Positions 24,888 to 32,021 of a DNA stretch of 64,000 nt are shown in pieces. How positions within the stretch are numbered: the first letter of the stretch is position 1; every line of letters starts with the position of its first letter. The stretch is from contig CAWGQE010000003.1 of the NCBI GenBank assembly GCA_963824705.1, positions 1,364,001 through 1,428,000 on the forward strand, given 5' to 3'. Below the pieces are notes generated by a model. The model was given only the letters and a program-made list of their open reading frames with translations, made no database searches and was not told the DNA's origin. Position numbers and translations under genes: made by a program. Origin of the DNA: VRUE01 sp963824705. Lineage in GTDB: Bacteria > Actinomycetota > Thermoleophilia > Solirubrobacterales > 70-9.

Positions 24888-26311
24888 CCGCCGCTCGCGA
24901 GCAGCGCCCGAAAGGTCGATCGGTGCTCGATCCAACGATGGAAGCGAGCGACGCAGTGGCGGTCGAGGCGCTTTCCACCAAAACGACGGCCACCGCGGTT
25001 GAGCTGCACCCTCTCACCCGCCTGGACCGCGCAGGGGGCCAAGCGCACGGTGAGGAGCAGCTTCAGCGCATCGTGCACCGGATGCGCCTTGATCGTCAGG
25101 CGCAGCCGCGCTCGCTTGCGCTTCACCGTATGGATCGGGATCGGCGGGGCCGATGGCGCGGTTGCCGCGGCACACGCCGCAGGGGCCGCTCCCTCGAAGC
25201 GATACACCGTTCCCACCTGCGAGAGGACATAGAGGCGTCCGCAGGAGTCTTCACCGAAAGAAACGGGGTTGGCGACGCCGAGCCCCTCCGATCTATCCCC
25301 GCTGGCGACTCCTCCGGGGGTCGAGGGCAGCACCAATGAGCGAATCTCGCCTACGCAGTAGTCCGCGTAGACATAGCGGCCGTAGAGGTCGCCGAGGCTG
25401 CGGTCGCGGACGACGTAGCCGCCGGTGATCGCACAGCCGTGGGCGGTGCCGTCGCCCGGATCGGCATGGGGATAGTCGAAGACCGGTTCGGTGAAGCCGC
25501 TGGCTCCGGCGCAGCTCGCACCGGGTTCGGGGTAGGCGCTGAAGCCCTCGCGGCAGTTCCAGCCGTAGTTGTTGCCGTTGCCGCCGACCACGCCAGTGGC
25601 TGGGCTGGGCGCGTAGTCGATCTCCTCGCGGGCGTTCTGCCCGACGTCGGCGATGACCATCGCGCCGCTGAGGCGGTCGAAGGAGAAGCGCCAGGGATTC
25701 CTCAGCCCGTAGCTCCAGATCGTCGGTTGCGCGCCGGGGTGCGGTTCGAGACGGAGGATCTTGCCGAGCAGGCTGCCGAGGTCCTGCCCGCTTTCGAAGG
25801 GGTCGCCGCCCCCTCCGCCATCGCCCACCGAGATATAGAGGTTGCCGTCCGGCCCGAACTCGAGCTGGCCGCCGTTGTGGTTGGCGTTGGTCGCGTGGCC
25901 GACGCTGAACAGCGGTTCGCGGACGAGCGCACCGCCGTCATGGCGGAAGGCGTCCACGTGCACGTCGCCTTCCGCGCCGCCCGCTGCCGGCTTGCCGGCG
26001 TAGGCAGCATAGAAACGGCCCGAGGTGGCGAAATCCGGGGCGAGCGCGATCGAGAGCAGGCCACGCTCGCTTTCGCAGCAGCTGACCAGGTCGGTGAGAT
26101 CGGCGAAGACGCTGCGGCTGCCGTTGTCATCCTCGACCACCCTGCCTTCACGCTCTGCGACGAACAGATCCGACGGGTTGCCGGGGTTGGAAGTGACGAA
26201 GATCGGCTGGGAGAAATCGCCGACGGGCTGGAGCGTGGCGGCGGACGCTCCGGCGGCACAGCAGAGTGAAACCAACGTCATCGACAGGGCCAGCTTCGAG
26301 ATCCGGCGCAC
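24839..26311 (-). CDS. Secreted PQQ-dependent aldose (glucose/sorbosone-type) dehydrogenase
   Basis: A 490-aa exported beta-propeller enzyme of the GSDH/Asd family. It has a signal peptide (residues 1-24, cleavage after ASA), then family motifs NHNGGQLEFGPDGNLYISVGDG's His/Asp site, WSYGLRNPWRFSFD, DVGQNAREEIDY and NYGWNCREG. A C-terminal extension (about 385-490) is Arg-rich and beta-like, beyond the usual enzyme length, and may be a surface-binding domain. The cofactor PQQ is inferred from the family; no pqq genes are in the window. It follows the zinc-ribbon gene by 51 bp on the same strand as ndh, perhaps feeding electrons to the quinone pool. Confidence 0.85.
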   Translation of the reverse strand: MRRISKLALSMTLVSLCCAAGASAATLQPVGDFSQPIFVTSNPGNPSDLFVAEREGRVVEDDNGSRSVFADLTDLVSCCESERGLLSIALAPDFATSGRFYAAYAGKPAAGGAEGDVHVDAFRHDGGALVREPLFSVGHATNANHNGGQLEFGPDGNLYISVGDGGGGGDPFESGQDLGSLLGKILRLEPHPGAQPTIWSYGLRNPWRFSFDRLSGAMVIADVGQNAREEIDYAPSPATGVVGGNGNNYGWNCREGFSAYPEPGASCAGASGFTEPVFDYPHADPGDGTAHGCAITGGYVVRDRSLGDLYGRYVYADYCVGEIRSLVLPSTPGGVASGDRSEGLGVANPVSFGEDSCGRLYVLSQVGTVYRFEGAAPAACAAATAPSAPPIPIHTVKRKRARLRLTIKAHPVHDALKLLLTVRLAPCAVQAGERVQLNRGGRRFGGKRLDRHCVARFHRWIEHRSTFRALLASGGYRSQVRTIALAKPRP

Positions 26312-26362
26312 ACAGTCTCCTCGTCAGATTGTCGCCGGACCTTTACCCGGTGCCTCTGACCT

Positions 26363-26647
26363 CTATTCCACTCCGGGATGCCGGACGGCAGCCGGATCGG
26401 GCAGGTACAGGTCGGTTCCGCAGCGAGGGCAGACCTGGACATAGAGCTTGACCGCCTTGTGGCAGTTGGGGCACTGCCGTTCGGGTTCGTCCTTGTCCCT
26501 GCGGTAGAGGACGACCGCGATCAAGCCGAGCATCGGCAGCACGGTGCCGATCAGCAGCCACAGCCAGAACGAGCTGCCCTTGGCACGGCCGATGATCGCG
26601 GTGGCTAGTCCGAAGGAGAAGGCGATGAGGAGGTATTCGAATCCCAC
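26363..26647 (-). CDS. Small membrane protein with C-terminal zinc ribbon
   Basis: A 94-aa protein. Two hydrophobic helices (about 4-21 and 27-47) are followed by a cytoplasmic zinc ribbon: CPNC (59-62) and CPRC (73-76) with 10 residues between the pairs. Such tails are typical of small stress or quality-control membrane proteins; the function is not known. The GTG start at 26647 lies inside the ndh coding end (43-bp overlap), indicating coupling to ndh. Confidence 0.72.
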   Translation of the reverse strand: MGFEYLLIAFSFGLATAIIGRAKGSSFWLWLLIGTVLPMLGLIAVVLYRRDKDEPERQCPNCHKAVKLYVQVCPRCGTDLYLPDPAAVRHPGVE

Positions 26648-27930
26648 GGCTCCATTGTCGCGCCCAGGCGCTCGGGATGCCCAATCGATCCGACCTCGGC
26701 GAGATCGCGTCGGAAGGGCAGGCTGGCCGTCCAGTCGATCACCGCGCGAGCCTTGCGGGCGACGCCCGGGATCTGGCTCATGTGGTAGGTCCTCGCCATC
26801 CACCAGGCCGGGAAGCCGCGGAACTTGCGACCGCCGACCCTGCCCACGGCCTTGTAGCGGCCGAGGTTGACGAAGGACGCGTTGCCGCGGTACTCAAAGG
26901 GACGCGCGCTGCCGACGCCCAGCTCGGCCGCGATGTTGCGCGCCGCGACCGGCCCCTGCCGCACCGCGTGCTGGGCGGTCGGCGGGTAGAAGCCACCGCC
27001 AGGGTCGGGCGCCGCCGCGCAATCGCCGACCGCCCAGACCGAATCCGATCCGCGCACGCGCAGGTGGTCGTCGACGGGGACGCGACCGCGCTCGTCGAGC
27101 GGCAGGCTCAACTGACGGAGGCTCGGGTGCGGCGCCACTCCCGCGGTCCAGACCACGGTCCGGGTCGGCAGGGTCTCGCCGCTGGATAGACGGGCGCGGT
27201 CGGCGCCGACCTCCTCCAGCGTGGTCTCGAGCCGGATGTCGATGCCACGGCCGCGCAGCTCGCGCAGCGCGTAGTCGGCGAGGCCGATGTCGATCTCGGG
27301 CAGAACCCGCCCGGTCGCCTCGACCAGCACCCAGCGCATGCCGTGCAGCCGGGCGCGCGGATAGCTCTCCATCGCGTCGGCGGCGAAGTCCTGGAGCTCG
27401 GCGAGCGCCTCGAGGCCGGCGTAGCCGCCGCCGACGAAGACGTAGGTGAGCAGCTCGTCGCGACGGGCAGGGCCCTCGCTCGCGTTGGCCGCCTCCAGCG
27501 TCTCGACCACGTGGTTGCGCAGCCAGATTGCGTCGGCGAGGCTCTTGAAGCCGACCGCGTGCTCGGCGAGGCCGGGGACCGGCAGTACCCGCGAGACCGA
27601 GCCGAGGGCGAGCAGGAGCTGGTCGTAGGGAAGCCGGTCGATCTCGCCGTCGCGCGTGCGCAGCTCGACCGTGCGCGCCTCGGGATCGTGCCCGGAGATC
27701 GTGCCGAGCCGCAGGTAGGTCCGATCGAGGATCTCGCGCAGCGGCGTCACCACATGGCGCGGCTCGAGCGTCCCCGCGGCCGCCTCGGGTAGAAAGGGCG
27801 TGTAGAGCATGAAGTTGACGTCGTTGACCAGCGTGAGCCGCGCCGATTGCCGCGGCATGATCCGCTCCAGCTCCCGAGCCGCCATCGCCCCACCAAATCC
27901 ACCCCCGGCGATGACGACGTTCCAAGCCAC
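26605..27930 (-). CDS. ndh: Type II NADH dehydrogenase
   Basis: A single-subunit FAD enzyme at the inner membrane face passing electrons from NADH to menaquinone without proton pumping. It is 441 aa. The FAD motif is VVIAGGGFGGAMAARELE (5-22), the NAD motif VFVGGGYAGLEALAEL (about 164-179), and the C-terminal AVGDCAA has the usual FAD contact. The tail contains the amphipathic region that anchors this class. The start is GTG. A TTGTGAC-N5-GTTACAA palindrome lies 18 bp upstream of the start codon and probably binds a repressor. Confidence 0.9.
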   Translation of the reverse strand: MAWNVVIAGGGFGGAMAARELERIMPRQSARLTLVNDVNFMLYTPFLPEAAAGTLEPRHVVTPLREILDRTYLRLGTISGHDPEARTVELRTRDGEIDRLPYDQLLLALGSVSRVLPVPGLAEHAVGFKSLADAIWLRNHVVETLEAANASEGPARRDELLTYVFVGGGYAGLEALAELQDFAADAMESYPRARLHGMRWVLVEATGRVLPEIDIGLADYALRELRGRGIDIRLETTLEEVGADRARLSSGETLPTRTVVWTAGVAPHPSLRQLSLPLDERGRVPVDDHLRVRGSDSVWAVGDCAAAPDPGGGFYPPTAQHAVRQGPVAARNIAAELGVGSARPFEYRGNASFVNLGRYKAVGRVGGRKFRGFPAWWMARTYHMSQIPGVARKARAVIDWTASLPFRRDLAEVGSIGHPERLGATMEPWDSNTSSSPSPSD

Positions 27931-27947
27931 GGAGCCACCGTAGCACT

Positions 27948-27966
27948 TTGTGACATTTTGTTACAA
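27948..27966. promoter_or_regulatory. Candidate operator upstream of ndh
   Basis: TTGTGAC-ATTTT-GTTACAA is a 7-5-7 palindrome with one mismatch, in an AT-rich patch of an otherwise GC-rich region, 18 bp before the ndh GTG. It resembles redox-regulator boxes (Rex: TTGTGAA-N4-TTCACAA) but is 1 bp longer and differs in the inner bases. Repression of ndh by an NADH- or redox-sensing factor is an inference. Confidence 0.5.
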
Positions 27967-28224
27967 GCAACGAAAGCCACATTCGGCCGGTGCCGGGACC
28001 TCACGCGGCATGAAGCGCTAAAGTTTCGGCCGCGTTTTGTTGTCCACGTTGAACGACCCCGGGGCGGCCCCCGGGGTCGTTTCGTTTGCGGTGTCTCCTC
28101 TAGCGATCCACGAGCTTCGATGCGAGTGCGTCAGCGCTCGCATGACTCCCGCGTTTGCCAGGAGGACCACCGCTGTGTTGTTATCCACGTCGAGATAAGC
28201 CCTCGGCGACGCAGGCTCGCCCCC
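27967..28224. other. Intergenic region with two hairpins, possible small RNA
   Basis: The 294-bp gap between gatB and ndh holds no gene I can support. It has the operator at 27948-27966, a strong hairpin with a T-rich tail on the plus strand (28052-28085), and a further 7-bp hairpin at 28120-28143. No plus-strand gene precedes the terminator-like hairpin, so a short plus-strand RNA ending there is possible. I see no clear promoter for it. Confidence 0.4.
28052..28085 (+). terminator. Strong GC-rich hairpin with T-rich tail
   Basis: Arms 28052-28064 and 28069-28081 are 13 bp, perfectly complementary, with a 4-nt loop. On the plus strand T-rich sequence (TTTCGTTT) follows; on the minus strand there is no U-run. 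It may end gatB transcription on the minus strand or an unannotated plus-strand RNA. Confidence 0.6.
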
Positions 28225-29661
28225 TCAGATCCCCAGCTTCTCCTTGATCAGGCGATTTACCTCGCCGCCGTCGGCGCGACCCTTGGTCTCCTTCATCACC
28301 GCCCCGACGATGGCGCCGATCGCCTTCTGGTTGCCGGAGCGGATCTGCTCGGCTGCCTCGGGGTTGGCCTCGACCGCGGCGGCGACTATCGACTCCAGCT
28401 CGCCGCTGTCGGAGATCTGGGCGAGGCCGTCGCGCTCGACTATCGCAATCGGGTCGCCACCCTCCGCGACCAGCGTCGCCAGCACCTGCTTACCGCTGTT
28501 GTGGGAGATCTTCTTCTCGCCGACCATCGCAACAAGAGTCGCCAGCGATTCCGGCGTGACCCGTGAGTCGGCAGCCGCGCCGCCATCGGCCTGGCGCAGC
28601 GCCGCGGCCAGCTCGCCGGTCACCCAGTTCGCGATCGTCTGCGCCTCGACCGTGGGTGCCTTGTCGCGTACCGCTTCGAAGTAGGCGGCCTCGTCAGGAT
28701 CCGCCGCGAGCTGGGCGGCGTTCTCGGCCGAGAGCTTCAGCTCGCTTTCGTAGCGCAGAGTGCGCGCCTCCGGCAGCTCCGGCAGCGACTCCCGTGCCTC
28801 CCGCAACATCGCCTCGGTCGGCGCCAACGGCACCAGATCGGGCTCGGGGAAGTAGCGGTAGTCGTGCGCCTCCTCCTTCGAGCGCAAAGCCGTCAACGAG
28901 CCATCCTCGGGGTGAAAGTGAAGCGTCTCCTGGACCACCGTCCCCCCCGCCTCGACCAGCTCGCGCTGTCGTGCCAGCTCGGCCTCGATTCCGCGTTCGA
29001 GGAAGCGGAAGCTGTTCATGTTCTTCAGCTCGGTCTTCGTCCCCAGCGCCTCGCTACCGGCGGGCCGCACCGAGACGTTGGCGTCGATTCGCAGGCTGCC
29101 CTCCTCCATGTTCACGTTGGAGACGTCGAGCTGGCTGACCGTGGTGCGCAGCAGGCGGGCCCAGGAGCCGGCCTCCGCGGCGCTGCGCAGGTCGGGCTCG
29201 GTGACGATCTCCACCAACGGCGTGCCACCGCGGTTGAAGTCGACCAGCGAGCCGCCGGAACCGTGGATGCGGCCCGACTCGCCGAGGTGGATCGTCTTTG
29301 CCGCGTCCTCCTCGAGATGGGCGCGGTGGATGCGGATCCCGCCCAGCCTGCCCTCGACGGCGAGCGGCAGGTCGTACTGGCTGATCTGGTAGGCCTTCGG
29401 GTTGTCCGGATAGAAGTAGTTCTTGCGGTGAAAGATCGAGCGTGGGGCGACGTCGCACTCCAGCGCGGCGGCGATCTTCAGCGCGTAACGGATCGCCTCC
29501 TCGTTTGGGACCGGCAGAACTCCGGGATGGGCGAGGCAGACCGGGCAGGTGTGGACGTTCGGCTCGTCGCCGAAGGAGAGCGCGCAGCCGCAGAACATCT
29601 TCGTCCGAGTTGAGAGCTGGACGTGGATCTCGAGCCCGATCACCGCCTCCAGCTCAGCCAT
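28225..29661 (-). CDS. gatB: Asp/Glu-tRNA amidotransferase subunit B
   Basis: The tRNA-binding and kinase subunit that activates misacylated Glu-tRNA(Gln) or Asp-tRNA(Asn) for amidation. It is 478 aa. EAVIGLEIHVQLSTRTKMFC (5-24), the zinc-site Cys pattern FCGC...CPVC, EEGSLRIDANVSVRP and the C-terminal YqeY-like tail domain are present. The ATG overlaps the gatA stop by 8 bp. Presence of GatCAB implies that Gln-tRNA, Asn-tRNA or both are made indirectly. Confidence 0.98.
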   Translation of the reverse strand: MAELEAVIGLEIHVQLSTRTKMFCGCALSFGDEPNVHTCPVCLAHPGVLPVPNEEAIRYALKIAAALECDVAPRSIFHRKNYFYPDNPKAYQISQYDLPLAVEGRLGGIRIHRAHLEEDAAKTIHLGESGRIHGSGGSLVDFNRGGTPLVEIVTEPDLRSAAEAGSWARLLRTTVSQLDVSNVNMEEGSLRIDANVSVRPAGSEALGTKTELKNMNSFRFLERGIEAELARQRELVEAGGTVVQETLHFHPEDGSLTALRSKEEAHDYRYFPEPDLVPLAPTEAMLREARESLPELPEARTLRYESELKLSAENAAQLAADPDEAAYFEAVRDKAPTVEAQTIANWVTGELAAALRQADGGAAADSRVTPESLATLVAMVGEKKISHNSGKQVLATLVAEGGDPIAIVERDGLAQISDSGELESIVAAAVEANPEAAEQIRSGNQKAIGAIVGAVMKETKGRADGGEVNRLIKEKLGI

Positions 29662-31093
29662 CGGCCCGCACCCCCGGTTTGGCGTCGTAGCCGATCGCCT
29701 GCTCGAGCGCGTAGGCGGCCTCGAGCAGTGACTGCTCGGCAAAGGCCGGCGCGGCGATCTGGAAGCCGACCGGCAACTGCGGACCGCCGCCATCGGGTTC
29801 GGCGAGGCCGGCCGGAATCGAGATCGCGGGGATGCCGGCCAGGCTCATCGGCACGGTGAAGAAGTCGTTCATGTACATCGCCAGCGGATCGTCGGTCTTC
29901 TCGCCGAGGGCGAAGGCGACCGAGGGCGAGGTCGGCGTGACGACGAAGTCGAAGCTGCCGAAAGCCGCGGCGAAGTCCTCGGCGATCTTCGTGCGGACTT
30001 TCTGCGCACGCCCATAGTAGGCGTCGTAGTAGCCGGAGGAAAGCGCGTAGGTGCCGAGCATGATGCGACGCTTGACCTCGTCGCCGAACCCGGCAGCGCG
30101 GGTCGATTCGTACATCTCGACCACGTCGCCGTCCGCCTCGGCGCGCATCCCGTAGCGGACGCCGTCGTAGCGGGCCAGGTTGGAGGAGGCCTCCGCCGGG
30201 GCGATCACGTAGTAGGCGGAGATGCCGTGCTCGGCGTGGGGCAGCGCCACCTCGGCGACCTCCCCCCCAAGCTCCTCGATCCGCTTCAGCGTCGCCTCGA
30301 AGACGGCCCGGACCCCGGGTTCGATCGCGTCCTGCGCCAACTCGGACGGAACCGCGAAGCGAAGCCCGCTCAGATCCTCGCGGCCGGGCGCCTCGATTCC
30401 GCCCTCGATCCCGACCGAGGTCGAGTCGCAGCGATCCTTACCCTGCATTGCGGCGAGCAGCAGCGCAGCGTCGGTGACATCGCGCGTCAACGGTCCGCAC
30501 TGGTCCAGCGAGGAGGCGAAGGCGATCATCCCGTAGCGGGAGATCGCTCCGTAGGTCGGCTTCAGGCCGACGATGCCGCAGAGTGCCGCCGGCTGGCGGA
30601 TCGAGCCGCCCGTGTCAGTGCCGATCGCGCACGGCGCGAGGCCTCCCGCGACCACTGCTGCCGACCCTCCGGAGGAGCCACCCGGCACCCGCCCGCGGTC
30701 CCACGGATTGAGCACCGGCCCGTATGCGGAGTTCTCGTTCGAGGACCCCATCGCGAATTCGTCCATGTTCGTCTTGCCGAGCACCTCCGCCCCGGCCTCG
30801 GTCAGCCTGCGCACCGCCGTTGCCGTATAGAGAGGTCGATGGCCCTCGAGGATGCGAGAGCCGGCGGTGGTCTGCACGGCCTCGGTGCAGAAGAGATCCT
30901 TGACCGCGACCGGGATTCCTGCCAGCGGTCCGTCGCTCTCCACCATTCGATCCTTCGCACGCCAGAGATAGGCATTGAGCTCGTCGCCCGCAGCGACGTC
31001 GCGCCAAGCATCGAAGTACTCCTCGCGAGAAAGCTCCACCGCCCGTATCCGCGTCGCCGCCTCCGCGACGCTCATTCCCAGCAGGTCGGACAT
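29654..31093 (-). CDS. gatA: Asp/Glu-tRNA amidotransferase subunit A
   Basis: The glutaminase subunit of GatCAB, an amidase-signature enzyme that releases ammonia for tRNA amidation. It is 479 aa. The Ser-cisSer-Lys triad is K65 (AVKDLF), S140 (PGGSSGGS) and S164 (DTGGSIRQP). It starts in a TGATG overlap with gatC (31091-31095) and overlaps gatB by 8 bp, so subunits are made in coupled fashion. Confidence 0.98.
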   Translation of the reverse strand: MSDLLGMSVAEAATRIRAVELSREEYFDAWRDVAAGDELNAYLWRAKDRMVESDGPLAGIPVAVKDLFCTEAVQTTAGSRILEGHRPLYTATAVRRLTEAGAEVLGKTNMDEFAMGSSNENSAYGPVLNPWDRGRVPGGSSGGSAAVVAGGLAPCAIGTDTGGSIRQPAALCGIVGLKPTYGAISRYGMIAFASSLDQCGPLTRDVTDAALLLAAMQGKDRCDSTSVGIEGGIEAPGREDLSGLRFAVPSELAQDAIEPGVRAVFEATLKRIEELGGEVAEVALPHAEHGISAYYVIAPAEASSNLARYDGVRYGMRAEADGDVVEMYESTRAAGFGDEVKRRIMLGTYALSSGYYDAYYGRAQKVRTKIAEDFAAAFGSFDFVVTPTSPSVAFALGEKTDDPLAMYMNDFFTVPMSLAGIPAISIPAGLAEPDGGGPQLPVGFQIAAPAFAEQSLLEAAYALEQAIGYDAKPGVRADG

Positions 31094-31383
31094 CAGCCCT
31101 CGGCTCGCGGCGAAGGAACCCGGAACGCACCATCGGCCAGATCGGGCGCCTGGGCCAGCACATCGTCTCGAGGCCAGCTAGGCCGCGGCTCATCGGGCCG
31201 CAGCACGTTCTCCAGCTCGATCACATGCGAGGTCGGCACCACGTCGTCCAGCTCCAGCTCACCGATCCGGCCGACGTGGTCGAGGATCCCCGAAAGCTCC
31301 CCGGCCATCCGCTCCACCTCAGTCTCAGAGAGATGCAGTCGCGCCAGCTTCGCCACGTGTAGCACTTGCTCCCGCTCGATCAC
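31093..31383 (-). CDS. gatC: Asp/Glu-tRNA amidotransferase subunit C
   Basis: A 96-aa assembly subunit that wraps around GatA and contacts GatB. It begins MIEREQVLHVAKLARLHLSE, the standard GatC N-terminus, and carries ELSGILDHVGRIGELEL and a Pro-rich LRPDEPRPS segment. It is first gene of gatC-gatA-gatB. A long hairpin element (31414-31533) sits 30 bp upstream of its start, in the 5' leader or promoter region. Confidence 0.96.
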   Translation of the reverse strand: MIEREQVLHVAKLARLHLSETEVERMAGELSGILDHVGRIGELELDDVVPTSHVIELENVLRPDEPRPSWPRDDVLAQAPDLADGAFRVPSPRAEG

Positions 31384-31413
31384 GGCGGGGATTCTATGAG
31401 GCGATTGAACTCA

Positions 31414-31533
31414 AGCGCGGGATGCGGGCAGAGGGTGGAGCGTCTTGTACTTTTTCGGCGTCGGCTCCGGGCGCCAGCCCACCTGCACCCCACCGAAAAA
31501 GTTAAGCGGAACCCTCTGCCCGCATCCCGCGCT
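31414..31533 (+). repeat. Long hairpin element, family 2, intergenic copy
   Basis: Arms 31414-31436 and 31511-31533 are perfectly complementary over 23 bp. The 74-nt interior forms a second perfect 10-bp stem between 31449-31458 (ACTTTTTCGG) and 31493-31502. It lies between the divergent gatC gene and the membrane-protein gene at 31563. Size, nested stems and the T5CG/CGA5 motif match the element inside the glycosyltransferase gene at 21053-21177. Read in reverse complement, the two also share CGAAAAA-ACA-GACGC-like flanks. Confidence 0.82.
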
Positions 31534-31562
31534 GGCTGCCTGGCCAGTTATTGTCCCCAACG

Positions 31563-32006
31563 ATGCGGGGAGCGAAAGCAGAGGCGTTCGTGGTGCTCAG
31601 CCTGCGGCTGTTGGCCGTCAGCTTCGCCGTCGTCGGCATCCTCTTCATCGCCGTCCCCAGCGGCGTGCTCGACGTCATCTCCGACGTCGGCGAATGGTTC
31701 GGCAACAGCACCCGGGCCCCGCATGGCGAGGAGCAGCTCTGGCTGGCGCTCGCCTTCGCCTACATGGTCGTGATCACCGGCATCTGCCTAGTGGCCCAGG
31801 CGGACGTCGTCCGCTACCGGCCGCTGCTGCTGGTTCTGGCGGCAGGCAAGACCGCTTCCTCGCTCGGCTCGCTCGGCTTCTTCCTCTTCGACCAGCACGT
31901 CTTCATCTACCTGCTCAACTTCCTGGTCGACGGCTTCCTCGCGCTGCTGGCGCTCTGGCTCTGGTCGCTTGCCGGTCGTGTGGACCGGCTCGCGGCGCCT
32001 GGCTGA
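31563..32006 (+). CDS. Four-helix membrane protein of unknown function
   Basis: A 147-aa protein with four predicted helices (about 12-34, 58-80, 86-105, 110-134). I recognise no family. ATG 31563 is preferred over a TTG 12 nt upstream. It is followed 15 bp later by the GMC oxidoreductase and is probably co-transcribed, so a role in anchoring or electron transfer for that enzyme is possible but unproven. Confidence 0.7.
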   Translation: MRGAKAEAFVVLSLRLLAVSFAVVGILFIAVPSGVLDVISDVGEWFGNSTRAPHGEEQLWLALAFAYMVVITGICLVAQADVVRYRPLLLVLAAGKTASSLGSLGFFLFDQHVFIYLLNFLVDGFLALLALWLWSLAGRVDRLAAPG

Positions 32007-32021
32007 CAGCGCCCGCCGGGG

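Noticed and set aside
26634..26652. TTCGAATCCC followed by a CCA, resembling a tRNA T-arm and 3' end
   Set aside because: No complementary acceptor strand, D-arm or anticodon arm in the 60-70 nt on either side; it encodes the start of the zinc-ribbon protein.
27948..27966. Calling the ndh palindrome a Rex site outright
   Set aside because: Half-site spacing is 5 rather than 4 and the inner AA/TT bases are missing, so only a candidate operator is reported.
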